Below, piece by piece: positions 1-5,834 of a DNA stretch of 9,676 nucleotides. The position numbers were made by a program, and so were the translations under genes. Within the stretch, counting starts at the first letter, position 1. The number at the start of each line of letters is the position of its first letter. The notes below the pieces were generated by a model, which had not been told where the DNA came from, did not search any database, and was given only the letters and a program-made list of their open reading frames with translations. The DNA comes from Anaerolineales bacterium (GTDB taxonomy: Bacteria; Chloroflexota; Anaerolineae; Anaerolineales; DRMV01), in NCBI GenBank assembly GCA_015484985.1, contig WFUL01000181.1:1-9676 (forward strand). The letters are read 5' to 3'.

Positions 1-24
1 CATCCCTCGCATGACGGAGGTACC

Positions 25-1752
25 ATGTCCCTTCTGGAAGAACGGGTGCAGACCTGGCGCCGTGAAGAACGAGAAGCCCTGCGCGTACTCCGGGAAGTCC
101 TCATCCAGCTGAAGGCCGACGAACAGGACCGCAAGGCCCTGGACGACTCCCTGGCCCAGCTGGATGACCTTTTCTTGTTGGTCGTTGTGGGAGAGTTCAA
201 CGCGGGGAAAAGCGCCCTCATCAACGCGCTCCTGGGAGAAGCCCTGCTCCCCGAAGGCGTCACCCCCACCACGACGCAGGTGCAAATCCTGCGCTATGGG
301 CCGGAACCCCAGGTCCGCCCTCTGGCGCCGGAGCTCATGGAACAACTCCTGCCCGCGGACATCCTCCAGGACCTGAGCATCGTGGACACTCCGGGGACCA
401 ACGCAGTCATTCGGGAACACGAAATTCTCACGGCCAACTTCATCCCCCGGGCCGACCTGGTCATCTTCGTCACCTCGGCAGATCGTCCCTTTACCGAAAG
501 TGAACGCATGTTCATGGGCCAAATCAAGGACTGGGGAAAGAAGTTGGTGCTGGTAGTGAACAAAATTGACTTGCTGGAGACCCCCGAAGACCGGGAAACG
601 ATACGAAATTTCGTGGCCGAGAACGCGAAGCAGCTCCTGGGACTGGAACCACCCATCTTCCTGGTCAGTGCCAAGCAGGCCTTGCAGGCCAAGGCTGATG
701 GACACGACTTCACCCGTTTGCAGGCCAGTGGCTTTGCAACCTTTGAATCTTACTTGAAGGAGACCCTCGACCAGAAGGAACGTCTACGCCTCAAGTTCCT
801 CAATCCTCTAGGGGTGGGCATGCGGCTGGTGCGGCAGTACAAGGCCCTGCTGCTGGAACGCAAGACCTGGCTGGACCGGGACATGGACACCATTCGCCGT
901 TTGGACGACCTGCTGGAGGTTTACCGGCAGGACATGGAACGGGGCTTCGAGCTCCGCATGATGGAGATGGACCACCTTTTGCTGGAACTGGAGTCCCGCG
1001 CCCACGCCTTCTTTGATGAAACCATCCGCCTGGGACGAATTTTCGACCTGGTGAACAAGAAACGGGTGCAAGAGGAATTCAAAACCAAAGTCATTCAAGA
1101 CATCCCCCAGTTGCTGGAAGAACGGGTGGAAAGCCTGATTGACTGGCTGGTCGAAGCGGAGCTGCGCCAGTGGGAAGCCCTTTTGGACGCGGTGGCCCAA
1201 CACCGTCCAGGGCCGGAGGACGTGCCCCAGAGCCTGCAGGCGCCCTTCTTTGCCCGCCGGGAAACGCTGGTGGGACAGCTGAAGCGCAAGGCACAGGCCA
1301 TCCTGGCCTCCTATGACAAAGAACAGGAGGCGCAACGGCTGGCCCAGGGCTTACAACATGCGGTGGCCGCCACCGCAGCCCTTCAGGTCGGCGCGGTGGG
1401 TCTGGGCGCGTTGCTCACCGCGGTGGCCACCACCCTGGCCGCGGACGTTACGGGCGTCATCGCGGCCAGTGCGCTGGCCGCCCTGGGCCTCTTCATCATT
1501 CCGGCCCGCCGGCGCAGGGCCTCCGCTGAGGTGCGCGAGAAGGTCAAAGCCCTGCGACAGAACCTCTCCCGCACCCTCTACCAGCAATTCCATCATGAAA
1601 TCCAGCGGAGCATCGAAGCCTTTCAGAACGCCCTTTCCCCCTTCACCCGCTTCGTACGGGCGGAACACCAGCGGGTGATGCAACTCTTAGACCAACTGGA
1701 AGACGTGGAGGAAACGTTGAAACGGCTGAAGGCGGAAGTGGAAGCGTTTTAG
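25..1752 (+). CDS. Bacterial dynamin-like GTPase
   Basis: This 575-residue protein is a large GTPase of the bacterial dynamin-like family, expected to bind and remodel membrane. An N-terminal helix region (about 1-48) precedes the GTPase domain. The motifs seen are the P-loop GEFNAGKS (56-63), switch I threonines PTTT (81-84), DTPG (121-124), NKID (179-182) and SAK (215-217). A long, charged, helical stalk-like region follows (about 260-440). A glycine- and alanine-rich hydrophobic stretch (about 446-492), ended by a PARRRR basic cluster, looks like the membrane-inserting paddle hairpin of this family. A last coiled-coil segment runs to the end. The stretch between switch I and DTPG is short, so the GTPase domain is compact. 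The start is supported by GGAGG at 16-20, four bases before the ATG. The gene ends inside the stop codon of the convergent Lgt-like gene. Family call is firm; cellular role is unknown. Confidence 0.9.
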   Translation: MSLLEERVQTWRREEREALRVLREVLIQLKADEQDRKALDDSLAQLDDLFLLVVVGEFNAGKSALINALLGEALLPEGVTPTTTQVQILRYGPEPQVRPLAPELMEQLLPADILQDLSIVDTPGTNAVIREHEILTANFIPRADLVIFVTSADRPFTESERMFMGQIKDWGKKLVLVVNKIDLLETPEDRETIRNFVAENAKQLLGLEPPIFLVSAKQALQAKADGHDFTRLQASGFATFESYLKETLDQKERLRLKFLNPLGVGMRLVRQYKALLLERKTWLDRDMDTIRRLDDLLEVYRQDMERGFELRMMEMDHLLLELESRAHAFFDETIRLGRIFDLVNKKRVQEEFKTKVIQDIPQLLEERVESLIDWLVEAELRQWEALLDAVAQHRPGPEDVPQSLQAPFFARRETLVGQLKRKAQAILASYDKEQEAQRLAQGLQHAVAATAALQVGAVGLGALLTAVATTLAADVTGVIAASALAALGLFIIPARRRRASAEVREKVKALRQNLSRTLYQQFHHEIQRSIEAFQNALSPFTRFVRAEHQRVMQLLDQLEDVEETLKRLKAEVEAF

Positions 1753-2492
1753 TTTCCTTGTTCCTCATATTGAAACCGGTCCCACTGCCATAGTGCCAGG
1801 GCCAGAATCGGCAGGGCCAGCACATGGCCCACTCGCAAGCCGTTGGCCAGCACCTGGGCATCGCCCCGCAGACCCTCGACGAACACGTACACCCCCGCGC
1901 TCCAGGCCAAAAAAGGCCAGAAGACCCAACCCCCCGGCGCCTTACGGGGCCGACTCCTTAACCGATGGGCCACCAGAACCAGGATTCCCAGGGCAAGCAC
2001 GGCCCAGTACAGCGCGGTCGGATGTCGCTCGGCTCCCAAAAAGGAAACAGCCCAGGGGACCGAGGAGGGCATCCCAAAGAACGACCCACGCGCCGCGTGG
2101 TACAGCGCCAGGCCCACCTGGACCACGGCCAGAAACGGGGTGATGGCATCCAGCATATGGGTGAAGGAAAGGCCCTTCCGTTGCGCCCATCCCCCCAGGA
2201 ACAACACCGCACCCAGGACCCCACCCACGGGGTCCAACAACCCTGGATTAGGCGACAACACGCTCCACGGAGAAGCCCGAAAAGCCCCCGGATACCGCAA
2301 GATGTACATCCCCCGCGCGGCGACGACGCCGACCACGAGGGCCCAGAACAGGCCATCGCTCACCACCTGGGTGGAAAGCCCTGCCCGACAGGCCCAGCGT
2401 TCGGCCAGGATGAAACCCAGGGCCAAGCTCAAAATCAAGGTCACCTGGGGTACAGGAATCTGCAATGGACCTAAGGAGATGACGGGGAGCAT
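1749..2492 (-). CDS. Lgt-like integral membrane protein (prolipoprotein diacylglyceryl transferase family, divergent)
   Basis: This is a 247-residue, very hydrophobic protein with about six to seven membrane segments. Family resemblance to Lgt is seen in the N-terminal ISLGPLQIPVP, the GGVLGA segment (90-95), MPSSVPWAV (141-149), RHPTALYW (156-163) and EGLRGDAQ (206-213) followed by the last helix. Canonical Lgt moves diacylglycerol from phosphatidylglycerol to the lipobox cysteine of prolipoproteins. Here the position of the essential His of the HGG motif appears to be Val89 (DPVGG). The arginine four residues before the conserved Glu (E206) appears to be Tyr202. The GRxGN-type loop is shortened to about 131-140. 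The protein is also shorter than E. coli Lgt (about 290 residues). It may therefore be a non-catalytic paralogue or have changed chemistry. An in-frame ATG at 2651 lies deep in the tlpA-like gene and gives a non-family extension, so the ATG at 2492 with GGAGG is chosen. Confidence 0.75.
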   Translation of the reverse strand: MLPVISLGPLQIPVPQVTLILSLALGFILAERWACRAGLSTQVVSDGLFWALVVGVVAARGMYILRYPGAFRASPWSVLSPNPGLLDPVGGVLGAVLFLGGWAQRKGLSFTHMLDAITPFLAVVQVGLALYHAARGSFFGMPSSVPWAVSFLGAERHPTALYWAVLALGILVLVAHRLRSRPRKAPGGWVFWPFLAWSAGVYVFVEGLRGDAQVLANGLRVGHVLALPILALALWQWDRFQYEEQGN

Positions 2493-3055
2493 CCTGCCTC
2501 CATACGTTCCACACGGGTTCGCAACAAAGCCTCGGCCATCGGACCCCCGATGACCACTTCGCAAATGGTTCCTTGAGCATCGATGAAAAAGGTGGTGGGC
2601 AGGGAGGTCACCCGGTAGGTGTCCGAGGCTTCTCCCTTCACATCCAGCCAAACGGGGAAGGTGATGCCCATCTCTTGCAGAAAGCCCCGAACCGTGTCCA
2701 CTCCGGCCTCGGCCACCGTCACGTTCACACCGACGACCACAACCCGGCCCTGGTAGTCCTCATACACCCGCTGAAGCGCGGGCATCTCGAAACGGCAGGG
2801 CGGGCACCAGGTGGCCCAGAAGTTGAGAATCACGCCTTTCCCCCGCAGGTCAGCCAGCCGAGCCTCCCCACCATCCAAAGTGGGCAGGGTGATGTCCGGC
2901 GCGGGAAAACCGGCCAGCGGTGCAGGAAGGCGACCTCGATAGAGTTGTTCTGCCGGTGTCCGGGTCACCCAGGCCCAGCCCACGGCCGCCGCCAAGGTCA
3001 AGACTGCAAGCAGGCGAAAACGCGGGCGTGCATCCGACCAAACCCGTTGTATCAT
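2471..3055 (-). CDS. TlpA/ResA-type membrane-anchored thiol-disulfide oxidoreductase
   Basis: This is a 194-residue thioredoxin-fold protein. Residues about 13-30 form one hydrophobic segment, acting as an uncleaved anchor or signal, so the catalytic domain should face outside the membrane. The domain starts with the AlkC/TSA-like PAPDITLPTLDGG (51-63) and continues with FWATWCPPC (79-87). The redox pair is C84 and C87 in CPPC. The cis-proline loop is SLPTTFFID (151-159). Members of this family reduce or exchange disulfides in exported proteins such as apocytochromes, often fed by CcdA; no CcdA gene is in this window. Two extra cysteines (165, 189) lie outside the active site. The ATG at 3055 follows a GGGAAGG-like ribosome site. 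The gene overlaps the start of the downstream Lgt-like gene by 22 bases, so the two form a unit. Fold and motif are clear; the substrate is unknown. Confidence 0.88.
   Translation of the reverse strand: MIQRVWSDARPRFRLLAVLTLAAAVGWAWVTRTPAEQLYRGRLPAPLAGFPAPDITLPTLDGGEARLADLRGKGVILNFWATWCPPCRFEMPALQRVYEDYQGRVVVVGVNVTVAEAGVDTVRGFLQEMGITFPVWLDVKGEASDTYRVTSLPTTFFIDAQGTICEVVIGGPMAEALLRTRVERMEAGCSPSSP
2497..2501 (-). promoter_or_regulatory. Shine-Dalgarno GGAGG of the Lgt-like gene
   Basis: GGAGG reads on the minus strand four bases before the ATG at 2492-2490, inside the coding sequence of the upstream tlpA-like gene. It decides the start against the longer in-frame ATG at 2651 and suggests translational coupling with the upstream gene. 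Confidence 0.65.
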
Positions 3056-3085
3056 GTGGACCTTCCCTAACCAAAAGCGGTTGAC

Positions 3086-3115
3086 CCAAAAAGCCGGGGA
3101 ATCACCCGGTTTTGG
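3086..3115 (-). promoter_or_regulatory. Inverted repeat / terminator-like hairpin in the tlpA-like leader
   Basis: CCAAAA and CCGGG (3086-3091, 3094-3098) pair with CCCGG and TTTTGG (3105-3115) around a GAATCA loop, with a two-base bulge (AG) on one arm. Read on the minus strand, the GC core is followed by CTTTTT, which resembles an intrinsic terminator or attenuator. It lies between the likely minus-strand transcription start (near 3118) and the tlpA-like start codon. It could instead be a protein-binding operator for the divergent pair. Pairing is seen directly; the regulatory role is inference. Confidence 0.4.
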
Positions 3116-3124
3116 TGTCTACGC

Positions 3125-3130
3125 ATTATA
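3125..3130 (-). promoter_or_regulatory. Putative -10 element (TATAAT) for the tlpA-like/Lgt-like unit
   Basis: The minus strand reads a perfect TATAAT in the only intergenic gap upstream of the tlpA-like gene. No good -35 hexamer is found at 16-18 bases spacing. The predicted leader is about 60 bases and contains the hairpin at 3086-3115. The consensus match and position are the only support. Confidence 0.4.
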
Positions 3131-3132
3131 CT
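3127..3132 (+). promoter_or_regulatory. Putative -10 element (TATACT) for the enoyl-CoA hydratase unit
   Basis: TATACT on the plus strand overlaps the minus-strand TATAAT by four bases, so the two divergent units may share one promoter core. No convincing -35 is present. The predicted leader to the ATG at 3227 would be about 90 bases. Confidence 0.3.
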
Positions 3133-3214
3133 TGCCTCAGGCGGCCCTTCCCCCGAGTTTTTGGCCCATTTCCGTCACGGGGACGACGAGCCGCCTTATC
3201 CTGGATGCCACGTG

Positions 3215-3220
3215 GGAGGT
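3215..3220 (+). promoter_or_regulatory. Shine-Dalgarno GGAGGT of the enoyl-CoA hydratase gene
   Basis: GGAGGT lies six bases before the ATG at 3227. It rules against the upstream in-frame ATG at 3161, which would add 22 residues unlike the family N-terminus. Confidence 0.75.
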
Positions 3221-3226
3221 GTTCCC

Positions 3227-4003
3227 ATGACCGAATACCGATGGATTCAAACCGAAGTGCACGACCGGGTGGGCCTGGCTCGATTGAACAACCCCAAGGC
3301 CCTCAACGCCCTGCACCCCGAACTGATGCAAGAACTGGTGGAAGCCCTGGAGGCCTGGGACCGGGACGAGGCCATTGGCGCCATGGTCATTACGGGGAAC
3401 GAGAAGGTCTTTGCCGCGGGCGCGGACATCCGCAGCATGGCCCAGGCCAGCGCGGTGGACATGCTCCTCTCCGCGTACATCGACCTCTTCGACCGCATCA
3501 GCCGACTGCACAAGCCCGTCATCGCCGCGGTCTCCGGTTGGGCCCTGGGGGGTGGATTCGAACTGGCCATGGCCTGCGACATGATTGTGGCCTCGGAAAC
3601 CGCGGTCTTCGGCCAGCCCGAAATCAACCTGGGCATCATCCCCGGCGCGGGCGGCACCCAGCGCCTGACCCGCACCGTGGGCAAGTACCTGGCCATGGAA
3701 ATCATCCTCAACGACCGGCGTCTGACCGCGGAAGAAGCCGCGCGTTTCGGTCTGGTGAACCGGGTGGTGCCGGTGGACCGCTACTTAGAGGAAGCCCTGG
3801 AACTGGCCCAGAAGATTGCCCAACTCGCGCCGATCGCCGTACGTCTGGGCAAAGAGGCGGTCCAGTTCGCGCTGGAAAGTTCGCTGGAGAACGGCCTGCG
3901 CCACGAACGGCGCCTCTTCTACCTGCTCTTCGCCACCGAAGACCAGAAGGAAGGGATGCAGGCCTTTCTGGAAAAGCGAAAACCCTCATGGCAGGGCCGA
4001 TGA
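3227..4003 (+). CDS. Enoyl-CoA hydratase (crotonase family)
   Basis: This 258-residue protein has the usual length of short-chain enoyl-CoA hydratases, which hydrate trans-2-enoyl-CoA to 3-hydroxyacyl-CoA in fatty-acid oxidation or related acyl-CoA pathways. The N-terminal VGLARLNNPKALNAL is the typical CoA-binding start. AAGADI (63-68) and ALGGG (106-110) supply the oxyanion-hole backbone. Both catalytic glutamates of true hydratases are present: E112 in GGFELAMACD and E132 in FGQPEINLGIIPGAGG, followed by TQRL. The C-terminal helical region (about 195-258) is complete. Because both glutamates are kept, hydratase activity is favoured over the isomerase, decarboxylase or hydrolase branches, though substrate chain length cannot be read. 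It is the first gene of a plus-strand unit, and its stop TGA overlaps the ATG of the lipoprotein gene. No other beta-oxidation gene is in view. Confidence 0.92.
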   Translation: MTEYRWIQTEVHDRVGLARLNNPKALNALHPELMQELVEALEAWDRDEAIGAMVITGNEKVFAAGADIRSMAQASAVDMLLSAYIDLFDRISRLHKPVIAAVSGWALGGGFELAMACDMIVASETAVFGQPEINLGIIPGAGGTQRLTRTVGKYLAMEIILNDRRLTAEEAARFGLVNRVVPVDRYLEEALELAQKIAQLAPIAVRLGKEAVQFALESSLENGLRHERRLFYLLFATEDQKEGMQAFLEKRKPSWQGR

Positions 4004-4947
4004 CGCGCTACGCCGGGACAGTGAAAAGAATGGACACGCCCAGGAAGTTTGCCTACATCGTCGGGCTCTTCCTCCTGGTCACCCTTTTGGGAGGGTGCCG
4101 GGGGAGGACTCCGTCGGCACCGGGTACTCCCGGCACACCCGTATCGACTCCAGGGGAAGTGTCGGCCACGCCATCTCCAACGCTTTTCCAGAACGGTCCG
4201 GTCCCCATCCCGACTCCGGTGCCTGAAGAAACGTCGTGGAAACAAACCCCCTTGATGGTGCGGCGCTTCTATCTGGCCACTCGCCACAATCGTTCGCTCC
4301 TCTTCATCGAGGCCATGCTCCCCACACCCTGCCATGAGGCTCGTGCCCAGGTTCAGGCACAGCCCGGACGGATTCAGGTGGACGTTTTTGCCGTGGTTCC
4401 CCCTGGACAGGAGGTATGCGTCCAGGTGCTGTCGTACCTCTCGGGTTATGTGGACCTGACTCCCTGGCTCAAAGCCGACCCGGACGCCGAAGTCTGGTTG
4501 GGGAATCAGCGGGTGCCCGTACAAGAAGGACTGGCCCCGCCCATCACACCGCCCACCACTCCTCCTGCAACTCTTCCTCAGCCTCCCTCTGGAGGTGGCC
4601 CCATGTCTCCTTCCATTCCCACCCCTGGACCGAAGGAATCTTCCTGGCAGCAGGGGCCTTTTTACTTGCAAGAAGCCCGTGTGGAAATCCGCGGAAACGC
4701 CTGGCGTCTGGTGGTCTCCGGTTCCTCACCGACGCCGTGCCATCAGGTGCGGCACCGCGTCACCCTGGAAGGAGCACGCCTCCTCGTCGAAATCTTCACC
4801 CTGCGGGACCCCGACGTCATGTGCATTCAAATGCTCCAACCTTTTTCGGGGGAAGTGGACCTCACCCCCTGGGCGCGCCAACATCCCGGGGCTGAGGTCT
4901 GGGTCAACGGTCAACGGGTGGGCACGCTGGGCCCAGAGGAGGAATGA
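4000..4947 (+). CDS. Lipoprotein with two tandem cysteine-pair repeats, function unknown
   Basis: I do not recognise a named family. The 315-residue product begins with a basic stretch, a hydrophobic segment and a lipobox-like LLGGC with the lipidation cysteine at 33, so it is probably an exported, membrane-anchored lipoprotein. A Pro/Thr/Ser linker (about 36-76) leads into two homologous modules, about 77-176 and 213-310, joined by a second Pro-rich linker (about 177-212). Each module carries W-[KQ]-Q near its start, PTPCH, then C-[VI]-Q about 28-29 residues later, SG-x-VDLTPW, and AEVW ending in QRV. The two cysteines per module (111/140 and 247/275) probably form one disulfide each. The ATG at 4000 overlaps the preceding stop (ATGA) and is chosen for coupling. 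An ATG at 4030 would give a more typical 22-residue signal peptide and is a real alternative. A strong SD is absent for both. Confidence 0.8.
   Translation: MTRYAGTVKRMDTPRKFAYIVGLFLLVTLLGGCRGRTPSAPGTPGTPVSTPGEVSATPSPTLFQNGPVPIPTPVPEETSWKQTPLMVRRFYLATRHNRSLLFIEAMLPTPCHEARAQVQAQPGRIQVDVFAVVPPGQEVCVQVLSYLSGYVDLTPWLKADPDAEVWLGNQRVPVQEGLAPPITPPTTPPATLPQPPSGGGPMSPSIPTPGPKESSWQQGPFYLQEARVEIRGNAWRLVVSGSSPTPCHQVRHRVTLEGARLLVEIFTLRDPDVMCIQMLQPFSGEVDLTPWARQHPGAEVWVNGQRVGTLGPEEE
4228..4527 (+). repeat. First copy of the lipoprotein cysteine-pair module
   Basis: Residues 77-176 of the lipoprotein match residues 213-310 in order: SWKQ, PTPCHEAR, VDVF, CVQVL, SGYVDLTPW, DAEVWLGNQRV. The similarity is at protein level; the DNA copies have diverged, so the duplication is not recent. 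Confidence 0.8.
4636..4929 (+). repeat. Second copy of the lipoprotein cysteine-pair module
   Basis: Residues 213-310 repeat the first module: SWQQ, PTPCHQVR, VEIF, CIQML, SGEVDLTPW, GAEVWVNGQRV. Spacing between the conserved blocks is nearly the same as in copy one. Confidence 0.8.
4936..4942 (+). promoter_or_regulatory. Shine-Dalgarno GAGGAGG of the nucleotidyltransferase gene
   Basis: GAGGAGG lies at the end of the lipoprotein gene, nine bases before the ATG at 4952. It fixes the start; the long upstream in-frame extension to 4595 is only an overlap with the lipoprotein gene. Confidence 0.65.
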
Positions 4948-4951
4948 GCCC

Positions 4952-5770
4952 ATGAACGCTGTCATCCTGGCCGCGGGTATGGGCAGGCGCTTACGGTCCA
5001 TCACGTATGCCATCCCCAAACCCCTGCTTCCCCTGGCAGGCGGCACCCTACTGGATTACCTTCTGGCCCGGCTGACCCAGGCAGGCATCGGTGCGGTTGC
5101 CCTGGTGGTTCGGGAAGCGGCCCGGTGGCGGGAGCACATACCGGATACCGTCACCCTGCTGGAACAGCAGGCCCCCTGGACCCTGGCCCAAGCCCTGTCC
5201 ACGGCCCGTGAAGTCGCGCCTGTGGATGCGCCCTTGCTCATCCTGCACGGTGACAACCTGGTGGATGCCGACCTCACCCCGCTTCCCCTGGCCATGACCC
5301 AGGCTTCTGTGGGCGTGGTGCTCATTGGGGAGGAGGACAAGACCCAGGGCTCCACCGGCCTGTACTGGCTGCCCGCACAGGCCCTGGACCTCATCGCGCG
5401 CCATCCTGAGGTGGACGACCTGGCGGACCTCTGGCCTTTGCTGGAGCAGGCCGGATTCCGCCTCATGGCCCTGCCCCTAAAGGGCCGACGCTTCAATGTG
5501 AACACTCTGGAAGATTACTTGCAGGCCCACCGGTACGTATTGACCCACTGGCCGTCCTTCGCGCCCCTGGCCGTCTGGCCCGGAACACTGGACCCCGAAA
5601 CCCGCACATGGGTGGCCGACAACGCGGTCGTTGAGGAGAGTGCTTTGGAAGAAGTCGCCGTGGGGCCAGGGGCCGCGGTGGTCAAGAGCCATTTGAAGCG
5701 CTGCATCATCGCGCCGGGCACCCCCGTTTACGGCGCCCAGGCCGAAGACCGGGTGTTCTTTTCGGTGTAA
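4952..5770 (+). CDS. Sugar-1-phosphate nucleotidyltransferase
   Basis: This 272-residue protein has the nucleotidyltransferase fold that joins a sugar-1-phosphate and an NTP to give an NDP-sugar plus pyrophosphate. The signature LAAGMGRRL (6-14) and IPKPLLPLAG (21-30) bind the nucleotide. HGDN (99-102) carries the metal-binding Asp101. FNVNTLEDY (181-189) is the second metal/sugar-site segment and has Asn where RmlA-like enzymes usually have Asp, which is more like GlmU. The C-terminal part (about 222-261) has short hexapeptide-like turns (AVVEES, VGPGAAVV, CIIAPGTPVYG), suggesting a small left-handed beta-helix cap without a full acyltransferase domain. Sugar and base specificity cannot be read; glucose-1-P or mannose-1-P with a UTP, dTTP or GTP partner are possible. 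It sits four bases after the lipoprotein stop and ends the unit just before a strong hairpin. Confidence 0.88.
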   Translation: MNAVILAAGMGRRLRSITYAIPKPLLPLAGGTLLDYLLARLTQAGIGAVALVVREAARWREHIPDTVTLLEQQAPWTLAQALSTAREVAPVDAPLLILHGDNLVDADLTPLPLAMTQASVGVVLIGEEDKTQGSTGLYWLPAQALDLIARHPEVDDLADLWPLLEQAGFRLMALPLKGRRFNVNTLEDYLQAHRYVLTHWPSFAPLAVWPGTLDPETRTWVADNAVVEESALEEVAVGPGAAVVKSHLKRCIIAPGTPVYGAQAEDRVFFSV

Positions 5771-5772
5771 CC

Positions 5773-5808
5773 AACCGACGGCGGTCCGCTGCGGGACCGC
5801 CGTCGGTT
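5773..5808. terminator. Bidirectional hairpin between convergent genes
   Basis: AACCGACGGCGGTCC (5773-5787) and its exact reverse complement (5794-5808) form a 15-bp perfect stem with a six-base loop. It begins two bases after the nucleotidyltransferase stop and lies 26 bases from the stop of the minus-strand GlyA-GcvT gene. No T tract follows on either side, so termination may be non-canonical or the stem may protect 3' ends. Position between convergent genes favours a shared terminator. Confidence 0.7.
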
Positions 5809-5834
5809 CATCGTCCGGATGAGAAAGGACTCCC

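Noticed and set aside
1..14. Possible tail of an upstream gene ending in TGA at 12-14
   Set aside because: Only four codons are visible, so there is no way to support it as coding.
3112..3999. Upstream extension of the lipoprotein frame to 3112
   Set aside because: It runs out of frame through the enoyl-CoA hydratase gene and is Arg/Gly/Pro-rich junk; the signal peptide and lipobox place the start at 4000 or 4030.
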